Origin: Flammula alnicola
Taxonomy: Eukaryota > Basidiomycota > Agaricomycetes > Agaricales > Strophariaceae
Length of the DNA stretch: 35,713 nt
NCBI GenBank assembly: GCA_015499995.1
Contig: JADNRV010000434.1
Coordinates: 1-35,713 of the forward strand
Reading direction: 5' to 3'
Of the stretch, positions 22,203-34,937 are shown in pieces. Both the position numbers and the translations under genes were made by a program. Every line of letters starts with the position of its first letter. The stretch's first letter is position 1. Under the pieces are notes generated by a model. That model saw only the letters and a list, made by a program, of their open reading frames with translations, searched no databases and was not told the origin of the DNA.

Positions 22203-24161
22203 ACGTAAGGCTGGGGTTTGGGGGTGTGTTGCTGACCTGATTAATCAATTAAAGTTAGTAAGATGATAAGGTTGTCGGTGGCGACTATATGTGTACAGTA
22301 CCCGAGTAACGACAGTATGTACAACGACTGATAGTATAGATATTCTTTCATCAGATAATTATAAGTAAAACGTCAAGAGGTTTCCCTGATTCTCGGAGTG
22401 ATCTGTTTATTTCTTGTTCATGTGTATCTAGGGCCTGCAGCTGTCGGGCCCTCGCATCTCCATTCAAATGCCAGACTTGAAATGCGGAAGGACTGCTCGG
22501 TTCTGTGCTGCATGTTACCGCGAAATGCTTCGTTTCACAAGTGAACGACATGCAGTATTGTTGTTTGTCGGGAAGTTCAGCGCCTCCAGAGGATTGTCTC
22601 TATAATTAAGACGCGTAACTCGTGTCAAGGGCGAATATGTGGTTCCGATATCAGTGGACACGCAACGCCTGTCACCTGCACTAAGCCACATACGAGTACA
22701 TTCTTTCCCCGTTGCAAAAATTTGATGAGCTTTGTCTCATCCATAGAGAAATACATGGGTACCTTGAGCCGACTCCAAAGCCTACATAGACTCAATTGCC
22801 AACTGTACATCCGGATGATAAATGGAGGGGACGTACATCCGTCATCCAAGTGTACATCAGCCAGCGATCAACAAGAAATGATCCGTGCTCCATCCCGCTC
22901 CTTCAATTTCTTTTCTTAGACGACACTAACCGATTGGTCAGTCTCTTTCGAGCTTCGTAGGGAAATTGCACCGGAGCGGCCGATTCCACCGTTTATATAA
23001 TTCACAACAGAAGTGTCTTCAGCTTGAAGAGAACATTCAACGAATCAGATGTCGGGGTAGCAGAGGTGTAGTCCAATCAGCAAGAGTTTTAGTAGGTCCA
23101 CTACATGAGGTAACATATGCTATACCATCAACGTCCACTTGTTCGTAGATGGGAAACAGCCACTTCTATGACAGATGCATCACAGTGGGCATCTGAAGTG
23201 TTTGTACATTGATAGTGCTCTTCAGATGTGTGTCAGCAGGCAGCAAGTAAATTTCCTAGTAAGCCATGAAAGATTCCACAAACAGTGATCGCGCGTGGTT
23301 CGATATGAAAGCTTGTCATCGAAGCAGTTTTGGTTTACTCAAGTCTCGAGGCGTGTGGGATCATTTTTTCCCGGGGTGGTCAACGTTTGGCAGACGTCTG
23401 TATGTCTGAAACGCAATTCTGAAGCACAGAATATGGTACAGTCCAGCAAGAGAGTACGATAAACATATCAGACAACCAATTTCGGATTTTCCGTCAGAAA
23501 AGGGGCCTTCCACGAAATATTTCAGCGAACCAGATCTTCGGGAAAATCTTCGGGAGTTGTAGCTGATGCCGAACCTATGCGCGAGAGGCGACGGCCAAGA
23601 TACTAGGCAGGGACAGGCCAACATGCCAGCCAGGCACTGTCGAGCGAATCATCAGATACCTTTTGCAAAACATTACAAGACCACAACGGATGCAAAACTG
23701 AGGCGAATTCCTCTAATTCGCTGAGCGATCCATTGCGAGTACTGCGCAATGAAGAAATTTAAACGGCCAAATGGGCCAGATTTCAGCCGAGAGGTAAGCC
23801 CAAAGAGAGCAAAGCGCCTGACACCTTTGTAAACCAGAATGGCCTGCATCAACACCTAGATATGATTGATCCATGATACTTACTTACCTTGACATCAGCG
23901 GTTCAGAGATTTATGAGCGAGAATACCCAGTCACGGTTGCCTGCCAACGCGGTAGGGTTGCCATGGCAGCATGGTTTGTTCTCTAGACAACGATTCGTGG
24001 GATTGGCTGAACTTGGAACGGACGAAGATGTGGGCATCGTGAGGCCATCTGAAGAGTTCCAAAGGAAGAACAGTTTTTTGATCAGTTTGTGCATTTTACG
24101 GCAGTTGAAATACATCGCCAACTTTTTGTAGATCAGCTTTCTATTGTTCGCCTTTGTCTCT
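22203..24161. other. Gene-poor sequence between the element and the MAP kinase
   Basis: Short frames on both strands, none with a recognised domain or splice partners. Some of it may be decayed retroelement sequence, but I saw no diagnostic motif. The right end carries the MAP kinase promoter. Confidence 0.5.
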
Positions 24162-24168
24162 TATAAAA
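24162..24168 (+). promoter_or_regulatory. TATA-like box of the MAP kinase gene
   Basis: TATAAAA lies about 84 bases upstream of the kinase start codon and is followed by a CT-rich leader, the usual layout of a fungal core promoter. Confidence 0.55.
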
Positions 24169-24251
24169 ACGCGTCTTTGTTCTTTGTTTCTCTTTGACCA
24201 CCCGTCTCTTTCCTCCCGACGTCCACGACGCCGTCCTCTCTTTAGACTATC

Positions 24252-25828
<1,577 letters not shown>

Positions 25829-27069
25829 CCACCTTGTCTACTATAGTATTTGTAGAAGTTTCGTTGCCTTCGTTTGTAGGTGAGCTTTTTTATCCTTCCG
25901 CAGCTACGCCTCCAAAGAAGAACCATTACTGATTTTTCCTCCCTCAAATCTAGTTCTATCGCCCTCTGTATATGTATAGCACAACATCCCCGAAATTCAG
26001 GTCGCTGGCCGGCGTCAATCCGATTACGAAAGAAAAACAAGGACATTTCCTGCTACGCAAGTGTGAATTGTGTCTCTGTAGAATGCCGCCTCAAGCCAAG
26101 AGAGGGACGAAACGAAACCACCAATCATGATACCCCCTTTATCCACGTTTTTCATGATGTTATCGGTACAAAGAAAAGCAAATCACGTTCTTCGCTCCTC
26201 GTCGTCTCAATTTCTAGTTCCATTCACAAATTCGCTTTGCAGTTCCAATAGTATAGCAGTCCCTCTCTTCGTTTTGGTTCATATTTCGTTTCGTTGTTGG
26301 GAATTCAGATTCAGAGATTGTTCGACAAGCCGATCTGCTCTGGTTATTAAACAGCCCAGAACTGTGTGCGATCGTAAGATGTTCTGAGCGGTACATGGTG
26401 TAGGAGGAAGTTCAATACTTGACTCAAAGTCTCCGACCAAGGGCGAAATAAATCTTTTCTCTAAGTATATGCAGTGCACATTATCTTCATCTAAGTTCTC
26501 TTTCAAACAATCTTGCTCTCATGTCTTCTTGAACGTCTCGTGTACAGCGCACGGACCTGCAGACGGGATCCTTAACATTTTTCAATGCAAGGAAGTAGCG
26601 GAAACGGTTCTTCGCATAAGCAGAAATTCGGGGTATCGTCGGTACTGTCATCATTGTCATCTAACTCTGTGGAAAACGAGCGTGGGTGGTGTGCGGGATG
26701 ATGAGAGAAAAAAAATTGGGATGGGACGTGAAGAGAAAACACAAGATGCAGTAGTAGTAAGTAATGCGATCAGAGCAAATGACAACAACAGCAGCAACAA
26801 CAACAGACCAAAAAAAAAAGGGTGGTTTTTAATGAATGGAAAAAAAGAATCATGAAGTCAATGCATCGTAAGGAAAGAAAAAAGAAAGAAAAACTTTTGG
26901 TGTCGCCCTCGATGCTCAATGAAGAGAAGAAGGGAGAAAAAAGCATCAAGACTCGAGCCTCTCGCGAACCACAGCACATACGTAACTACGCCGTAAAAAC
27001 CTCAACCAACAATCGACCACTCCAACCGCCCCCCAACGCCACCAACCCCAACATCATCGCACTGACGCC
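25829..27069. other. Convergent 3' spacer between the kinase and the G3BP-like gene
   Basis: Both flanking genes end here. Open frames are short, with simple-sequence stretches (A runs and CAA/CAG repeats near 26780-26820). No gene, tRNA or transposon was recognised. Confidence 0.5.
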
Positions 27070-28969
27070 TTACTTGGGCGCAGCACCCCCTCTTCCCCCA
27101 CGGCCCGCACCACGAGCACCGCGGAACCCACCACCCCCAGGCGCGCCGCGTCCATCCCCATTCACCGCGGGGGGCGCACCGCCCCTCGGCCGACTAACCG
27201 GCCTCTCGCCGCGCTCCTTCTTCGTCTCCACCGAGATCTTCAGCTGGCCCACCTCGCCGCCGACGTCGATCCACACGCCGCCCTCGCCGCCCTGGTGCTG
27301 CGTCAGCGAGGCGACGATGGCGCGCTTCGCGGAGTCGATGGACTGGAACTCGATAAAGGCACACGCTTTGGAGCGCACGATCTCGAGCTCCTTGATCGGG
27401 CCGAAGCGCTGTGTTAGGGTGGTCTGGAGGGCGGTTTGCGAGATGGGCTCGGTCACGCCCTATTAGAAAGTGGTCAGCTTTGCTTTGGAGAAGGAAGAGA
27501 GAATAAATAAATAAAAAAGGCGTACCTTGACGAAGCAGTGAGCAGTGGTCACATTCTGAGCGGCAACGAACGCAGGGTGTTCATGACGTCCGCCCTGTTG
27601 GCCACCTTGTTGTCCCTGCGGCCTTTGCGCGGCAGGGGCAGGTGACGGCACGGGCGTCTGTGCAGCGCTGCTAGGCGCCGGGCTGCTCGAAAGTGTCTCG
27701 GTCGTGCCACGAGACTCCTGCGCGACGGCGGCGCCCCACTTCTTCGGATTTGAAGCAGCAAGCGACGCCCATGAACGAGGGGCGGCAGGGGCAGCGGGTT
27801 GAGGAGCAGGTGCAGGTGCAGGAGGGGCGGCTTGAGCGGAGGCAGCAACGGGAGCAGGTGAAGGAGCGGGTTGTTGAGGGGCAGGGGTCGGAGCCGGAGA
27901 AGGCTCGGCAGCGGCAGCTGGCGCGACATTCTCGGGTTCGGGGGTGTGGATGATGCCGTTGGGCTGAGCGGGTACAACAACTGGGAGGGGCTGCTGCTGC
28001 TCAGGTGCAGGGGTGGGGGTTTGGGTGATGATGGGTTCGGGAATTTCGGGAGAGGGCGCTTCCTCGACAGGAGGAGGAGCGACAGGCGCAGGCTCAACGA
28101 CGGGGGCAGGCGGAGGAGGGGTGGGTTCGCGAACGGGCTCGTACACGGGCTCGGGAGCAGCGGCGACAGGCTGAACGGGGGCAACAGGCTCAGGCACAGC
28201 GATGGTCGGGCCAACGTCAGCACCGTCGGCAGTCTCGCTGGCATCGTCGCTCTCAACAGTCTCTTCCTTGAGGAAACGGAAGATGTCGTTGAGAACGAAG
28301 TACCCATTCGGCTGTTCAGCGAGGAAGAAGGTCTGCACGAATTTACGCCATGGTCTCCGTGGTTGGACATTTCACCAATAACCTGGATAATAATACCACC
28401 GTTTGCGGAGGACTGGGCGTCCACCGAGTGGATGAAGACTTTGCAGTCCTCGAAGCCGATCGAGGTGATTTTATTGTGGATTTCCTGGAGATTGGTCAGA
28501 TTTGGGTCGCAACGTCATCAATTTTTAAAAAGTGGAAGGAAATAACGAAAACGTTATAAATTCGACGAAAGAACGTCGGCGATGTGATAAGAATCGAAAT
28601 GAAGTTGATTCAAGGAAACAAGGAAGTGATGTGTCATGTGTTGGTTTTGGAGCTTTGGTGCGGGATCCGGTATCATCAGCCTCAGTCCAAGGCACGACGA
28701 GCACAAGCTCACAGAAACATTCAAAGAGGGCAAAGAAGGAAAAAGATCAAGAAAAAAGAAGAAATGCATACCTGTTGACCAAAGCATGGCTTCATATCCT
28801 CTCCTTCGGTGCCATGGATAAATGTGGAGTTTTTGTTGTAGAAACAGTGCAAGCGATGAGGTTCCTTATTAACAAAAGTATAGTACTGCGGCACAAACTG
28901 CCAGCCGACTTCTGAGGGTACGACGTTGGAGTGATGCGAGGAACCAGTGCTGGGGTTCGAGGCGGTCAT
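27070..28969 (-). CDS. G3BP-like protein: NTF2 domain, Pro/Ala-rich linker, RRM and RGG tail
   Basis: Exons on the minus strand are 28772-28969, 27526-28484 and 27070-27459, about 515 residues once the frame is continuous. The N-terminus is an NTF2-like domain (EVGWQFVPQYYTFVNKEPHRL, FYNKNSTFIHGTEGED, EIHNKITSIGFEDCKV, FVQTFFLAEQPNGYFVLNDI). A long Pro/Ala/Glu linker follows, then an RRM (HCFVKGVTEPISQTAL, CAFIEFQSIDSAKRAI) and a Gly/Arg-rich tail. This is the G3BP/Bre5/Nxt3 architecture: RNA binding, stress granules and, in yeasts, partnering a ubiquitin protease. Exon 2 loses frame at 28352-28353, where the coding strand has GACCATGG; one more C would give the conserved GDPWRKFVQTF. Intron 1 is 287 bases, much longer than its neighbours. 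A leader intron (28981-29032) is likely. Confidence 0.88.
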
Positions 28970-29628
28970 GATGATGATGACTAGACGCGCGTCAGAGTTG
29001 AGCTATTTTCTAGGCGAGAATGGGAGACTTACAGAAAGAATTATATTTGAATTGAAAAGAAAAGGGTCTAAGAGAGAGAGCAGGACAGGCGAGTCCACCG
29101 GCGAGAGTGAGTCTGGTGTGGGGAAAGAGTGTCAACGACGACAAGCAACGAAACACAAAATTATTTCTAAATCCCCGCCTTCGGATATTGCCGGCCACAA
29201 CCCTGCACAAGAATCCCGTCCTTGCCACTGCTATTCAAAAACTTCAGACTCATACTGCCACTAAAACTCGTGCGATTTGTATGCATAAAGCGCCTTGTAA
29301 ATTCTCACCCTCGTATTGCTTTTTCACCTCTAAAATTTCAAGCGCGATGCTTCACTTGCGCGACTTTTTGAGATATTTATTGAGCCTTGCGACGCAGGCA
29401 ATACTTAGAATTCTGGGTCGTATTCTAAACCCTGCATACAACCACACAGGATTTAGAAAACAATGAAAAGGCTTTTATCATATCCAGTCATACCGCAGTC
29501 TACCACTTTAGTAATAATTGTCAAATTTAGGGGCGGAGCGCGCGGGCATAGCATCTCATCGCCTCTTGCTCCTAACCACCACATTTACTCCAATTAAAAG
29601 TCGACCGGAACACTCGTTGTTGGCTATC
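28970..29628. other. Divergent promoter region of the G3BP-like gene and HET-C
   Basis: About 660 bases separate two genes transcribed away from each other. It includes a probable leader intron of the G3BP-like gene (28981-29032, GTAAGT donor on the minus strand). No further gene is seen; frames here are short. Confidence 0.55.
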
Positions 29629-32600
29629 ATGGCCCGCAGCAATACCACCTTTCTCTTGATACTCTTCGTCCTCTTTGCATTTTGCCTCTCCCAGAATGGC
29701 GTCTATGCGTTCGGCGCGGGCAACATCCCATCGTGCGTCCGACGATTTCGACCTGATGAGCTCCGATCTTTACCCATCTTTGCAGATTTGCCTACATGGA
29801 AGGGCGGGCCTTCCGACATGGTGATATCGTACGTAACCGTTCACGATTTGAGGGCATGGCGTTGACTGGATCTCTAGGAAGATACACTTGCTGATCTCAT
29901 AAAGCGCGGATCGGGTGGGGGTTTCGCGCTCGCAAGCATGCTAGGTTCCAAGGGCACTAAATTTACTGGCCTGGACGTCAAACGGGTGTACTTTGGGTGC
30001 GCTGCTTGTCCGATGTCTTCACCGATCACACGATTAACGTAAGTCGCGCATATAGGAACTGGCTGCGCGACTATAGCCAGGCTGTCGACGTTGCATCACT
30101 CAAGAAACTCCAGCTGCAGGTCAGTGTCAAGTTGTCTGCTTATATGTATCGCGTTTGATGCCACTTAATTAATTAGACGATTATCAACCTTTGCATCGCC
30201 CTTGGTTTTATGGTAAACGCATCGCAGTGTACAATCTCATCTTCAATCGCTGACACTGTGGGTAGGCTCATGGATATGCGACGCACGAATTCGAAGTGAC
30301 CGCCGACCGCCTTGCCGTGTATCTTCCGACCGAACACATCGACAACCCCAAAGGCTATGCTGATGGTGAAGATGCGAGGAAATACCACCCCAATTTACGC
30401 GGCCCAGTAGATGTATGCTGCTCCACATTTGCTCCAAACCCGTTCTCATCGCATTTTAGCCCAGAGAACTAGAAATAGACCCGCACACCGGAATGAAGAA
30501 CTATATCGCCAACGAACAAGGCAGTTGGGATACATCCAAGGCGTTGGTCAGACGGACCTTGGAGAAGTGCATTCACTTAGGAAGGCAGAACCGCTCAAAT
30601 GGGATGAAACAGGATGAATACGAAGCGTTCAGACTCCTTGGGCAAGCTGTACGTCTTTATGTGAACCCTCTTTGCATTTTCCCGGTGACTGATGATGCTC
30701 CATTTAGATGCACACTCTAGAAGATTACTCCGCACATTCCAACTTTTGCGAGCTCGCCCTCGTTGCATTGGGTCATAATCAGGTCTTCGTGCATGTCGGC
30801 GACCAAGTGCGGGTCCAGGCACCCAACGGGAAGTGGGTTGCGCCTATCGTAACAGGTTCATTTGGCTCGAGCGATTTCATCCATTCCTTGCTTGGGGGTA
30901 AGCATATAAATTTTTGGTTTTACTGTCGTCTAACATTCTATTTTATTCCAGAGGCCAGCGATCATCTCGTTCGTAAAAATATCATGCGTCTCGTGCTATA
31001 CTTACCTCAATTGCTCGTGTGACTGACCTTAGAGCTCTGTACGTCGCCCTGCTCTCTAATCAAACCACCAGTAACTCAACAATGCATCTTCCAGGCATCC
31101 GTTACCGATCTCAATAAGGAGCTGGATAAGGCGCGCTCAAAATCCCTCTCTCAGACCCGCGGGCCAGGCGGACCACCCGTTAACCCGGCCGACGCACTCC
31201 GCGACCTTTTTTTTACCCTTCCGGGTGGCACTGGAGGGGGGATGTCGCGCGACCTAGATAATATCGAAAGAATACGAGCGGGTCCGGCAGCTGGTGGCAA
31301 GAGACCAGAGGACATGAGCCCCAAGAGTTGCATGCAGTACTTTGGCAGGTGTTGACGTTCAGGGACTCTGGTATGTGTTTTGTCTTTTTTTGTTTTTCTT
31401 GCAATGGCGATGTTGATTGAGTGTGTTTATGAAGTTGTCAAGAGTATCTCACAGACCATCGGTAAGTGTTCTTTGAGAAATTTAATCGCATCAAGAAATG
31501 GCAACTAATGACACATTGTCATGCAGAGAAAATTCCTGGACTTGGACCCTTGATCGAGAAAATCATGGATTCTATTTCTGGTCAGTTTTATCAATGAATC
31601 CATGAATGAGTTGAGCTTACATTGGTTACAATAGTCTTCGTCTTCACAACTTTAGAGGTGATTTCAGCTTTAGTTCGTTCCTGCCAGTGCCGTACTAACC
31701 ATTTTGATGATAGCCATTCTTAAAACCTATCTTGAAGAACGCTACGGCTGGGTTGCAACTTGTCTCCGGAGAGGTCATTGATAATCACGACCAATACGAA
31801 GTGTTCAACGATCCTCGAGCTGTGAGTCTTCAAGGACCTGCAAGAATATTTCTGCCTGGTTGTTAATGAATTTCTAGTCTGATCCTACTCACTCTTTCTT
31901 AAGTAAAGATCATTTCGTGAGTAGTTTCACCTCGACTTCACTTTGAATATGTGTTTTAATCACTGACTGCATAGAATCTTATCCTCAACGAACCCGCCGG
32001 ACATATCGCCAAAATCATCGTTGTAAGTTTCTCAAAATGATATATGTTTCCTTTTCTAAGTATTGTTCGGGTTTCAGAAACACACCGTTACGTCGGTTAG
32101 TAAGGCATGGGATGATAATTCCATCAATGTACGCCAGGTTACCGATGATATTCTCCAATGTTTGTATGTGGATATCCCTTTTTATACAATGCTATATCAC
32201 TCATTTTATTTCTGATTGTGCGAAGATTCCACCCAGATTTCCACAATTCGAACTCGCAGATACAACGGGAGATGATGCAATGTATGAAGGACTGGATTGC
32301 CAAGATGCCGAACCAGCCCTCTGTTCTGCAGCGCCTGAGCAAAAACGCTGTTCGCAACCACGAGAACATCCGTCTCGCGGGCGAGGGAGGTGCTCCTGCC
32401 TCGCAAGGCTCCTTTGCGGAAACCGAGGGCCTTCAGGTCCAACATACTCTACAAGGATATGCGCAGGGTATACCTGGTGTCTCGCAAGCACAGCACCTAT
32501 TAGGCGGTGCAGGCCAGGGGAGAGAAGGACCTGGTGGTGGATATGGAGGAGGATACCCTCGCGCGGGCCCGGCAGGACCAGCACCCATACATCACTCCCC

Positions 32601-33165
32601 GGCTCCGCCGATGACTGGCCAAGCAGCTTCGTATTATAGCGACACCAAGCCGTCAACACCAGGTGGGTACGGCGGCCATGGATCGTCGTATGCCCCAACC
32701 GGCCCACCGCCGACCTCATCTTATGGTGCGCCGCCAGGCCCGCCACCGCCATCTCACGTTCCTCCTGCACCTCAGCACGCTGGCTACTCGCCATCCTATG
32801 CCTCGCCTCCTGCACAAGCGCCCTCATTCCCAGGCGGTCCGCCCTCCTTCCCAGGAAGCCACGGTGGGCACGGTGGTGCGCCATCTTTCCCAAGCCAGCC
32901 ACCTTCGTTCCCTGGTGAGCCTGGAGGGTACAGACCACCTCCTGGACCCCCTGGCGGTGGGTATGGCGCCCCACCCGGGCCGCCCCCTCATGGAGGTGCT
33001 CCAGGCTTCCCTGGCAGTCCAGGCGGATTTGGGCCGCCTCCTGGCGCGCCGCCGTTTGGATTCCCTGGTGCTGAACCCTATAATTCGCCACCGCAGTTCC
33101 CTGGGGGGCCTGGAGGCAGCAGCAACCCTCCATACCCACCGTATGGCGGAGGTGGTGGGTGGTAA
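29629..33165 (+). CDS. het-c: HET-C heterokaryon incompatibility protein
   Basis: Nineteen exons (29629-29732, 29786-29828, 29878-29996, 30056-30119, 30177-30212, 30266-30412, 30460-30648, 30708-30897, 30952-30968, 31033-31038, 31095-31370, 31435-31461, 31527-31580, 31635-31657, 31714-31821, 31878-31916, 31975-32022, 32078-32163, 32226-33165), about 838 residues. A signal peptide ends near GVYA, followed by FGAGNIPSFAYMEGRAFRHGDIE. Conserved blocks are DVKRVYFGNWLRDYSQAVDV, QAMHTLEDYSAHSNFCELAL and EDMSPQELHAVLWQV. The C-terminus is a long Gly/Pro/Tyr/Ser-rich region, typical of the family. HET-C controls non-self recognition in Neurospora; its role in basidiomycetes is not established. The frame breaks in the C run 31319-31322, where one more C is needed for the conserved SPQELHAVLW. 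One exon is only six bases (31033-31038). Confidence 0.93.
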
Positions 33166-34174
33166 TACGTGGATTTGGATTGCCATGGAGGAACGAGTAA
33201 AGCGATAAGAATGCAATTAAATACCAATTAAATAACAATTGAAGTGTAGCTGTACATACTGTTGTACTACTACCCCTCTGAATCCTGCTGTTGAGTGCTT
33301 AGATTATTACCCTGTTTGTGTGTTGTTCTTGTTTGCTGTCTGTTGGATTCTCTTCTATTTTCTTGTACGACTTGCATACATTCCGTTTATGACTTGTGCA
33401 TGTTACACACGTTTGCTGTCAAGGCTTCGAGACAGCCAAGACTGTAAGTCTAAAGAGTCTAAAGTTTATTTCTGTTGCTTCTTGATATTGTACGTATACG
33501 CAGTGTCCACGAGTGATAGCAGAAATAGACGCTTCTGAGAATATAGATGTGAGTTGCATATCATATGCCAAACGTTGGAGGTCCGAGGACAGATGGATGG
33601 TTGTTCAACGTTGTTCAATGCTCAATTGACGGACCAACTAATAGATGCCTGGGGTTTAAATTGAGAGCAGACGTTGATGAGATATGATGCAAATATTTAA
33701 CAGGGAAATCAGCGAATATGAGAGCAAGGAACGAGCAAAGCGGTCAAGTGTTGTAGGGTATGTATATATCTACAAAGTAATGTGAATAAATAGTCACAGG
33801 TTGCGCTGGGGAATTTATATTGTACAGGTAATCTATTTCAGGGTTTCGAATATTTCGTTTCGAGTATGAAACTTTTGTAGCTTGGCCAATGAAATGAAGC
33901 GGTGGTGGTGGTGGTACACAGGAAGAGAATTAAGGAGTGGCATGATTGGTTTGGTTGCAATGAGTCGAGCAAGAGAAGGTAGAGAGACGAAAGGATCGAA
34001 GATTGGAGATATGACAATGAATGCGAATGAGTCCGTTGATATGTTAGTGATACAATGAGTGCCAATAGTCCGGGTGTGAATGAGAATTGGTGGTGGTTAT
34101 TGAGGGGAGGCCGAAGTGCCATTTGTTGGTTAGTTTAAAAGGTGCGATGGGCCGAGAGTTTGGGGCAAGAGAAC
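33166..34174. other. Convergent 3' spacer downstream of HET-C
   Basis: Holds the 3' ends of two convergent genes. It includes a short GTG repeat (33902-33914) and only weak open frames. No gene or RNA was recognised. Confidence 0.5.
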
Positions 34175-34833
34175 CTATAGGGGGCCGCGACTGAGGATGG
34201 TCATGAGGCCTGGGACATCTTTCGCTTTATCCAAGTTCACTGGCTTGTGGGGGTCGGGTACTGTCGATCTCGTCGCCGACGCCGTATATCGAATCTGTAT
34301 AACCTGGGTCAGGATTGAAGCAAGCGAGATTGAAAGCAGCGACGTACAAAGACTTTGTATGTCCCATTATGTACGGGCTTGGGACCAGTAATACGGCATT
34401 CCCATCTGCGTGAAAAACATCGACCCAGGTTCAACAAAGAAGGAAAAATGAGACATGGTCCGAGAGCGGTGGACACGTACAGTTCGTCAACGAGCGCATT
34501 CGCGCCTATGTACTCGCAATTTTCCAGCAGAGCCGACCTAGATGCCCGTAGAAGAGTACTGACGTTCACGCCACCCACGCAGATATATTGCTCCGTGTAT
34601 TCCACGGGAATTTGGCCCGAGTTCTTGGAGCTGTCTGCAATACCTGGGTGCGTCTTGGGTTCGCCAGATACCAGTACCACACGATTCGTCCTCTTCGCCG
34701 CGCCGTCGTCGAGGCGGCGTAGGTGTATAAAAATATTGGCCACACCAGCCATGCTCAGAACGGACTTTTTGGACGGAGAGGCAGATGACGTCGTTTCCTG
34801 TGGACTTGACGAGGGCGCTGGTGAGCGCAGCAT
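34175..34833 (-). CDS. Small conserved basidiomycete protein of unknown function
   Basis: Three minus-strand exons (34481-34833, 34348-34405, 34175-34303) give 179 residues in consistent phase. The N-terminal half is Ser/Pro-rich and then variable. The C-terminal half has ALLENCEYIGANALVDELW, CRITGPKPVHNGTYKV and IRYTASATRSTVPDPHKPV, a block I associate with a family of small uncharacterised agaricomycete proteins; that recollection is not backed by a search. No signal peptide, membrane segment or catalytic motif is evident. The ATG at 34833 is the first in frame after a possible splice acceptor, so an upstream exon cannot be excluded. An open frame of similar length on the opposite strand is treated as a shadow because the minus-strand exons splice cleanly. 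Confidence 0.72.
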
Positions 34834-34929
34834 AGCAATTCTCTGGATATTTGGTGAGAAGGAGAAATGCTAGTCGGGAAGAAGGAAGGGTCAAAAGAAA
34901 GGAGCCTTTGAGGGGTATTAACGCAATAG

Positions 34930-34937
34930 TATTTATA
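34930..34937 (-). promoter_or_regulatory. TATA-like box of the small conserved gene
   Basis: TATAAATA on the minus strand, about 97 bases upstream of the start codon at 34833; inferred from motif and spacing. Confidence 0.45.

Noticed and set aside
27549..28545. Long ORFs on both strands over the G3BP-like linker
   Set aside because: They are shadows of the Pro/Ala-rich, GC-rich linker; only one frame continues into the NTF2 and RRM domains.
32201..33238. 345-codon minus-strand ORF over the HET-C tail
   Set aside because: The Gly/Pro-rich codons of HET-C leave the opposite strand free of stops; the frame has no domain.
34355..34873. 172-codon plus-strand ORF
   Set aside because: It is antisense to the small conserved gene, whose three exons splice in phase and contain a conserved block; the plus frame has no recognisable motif.
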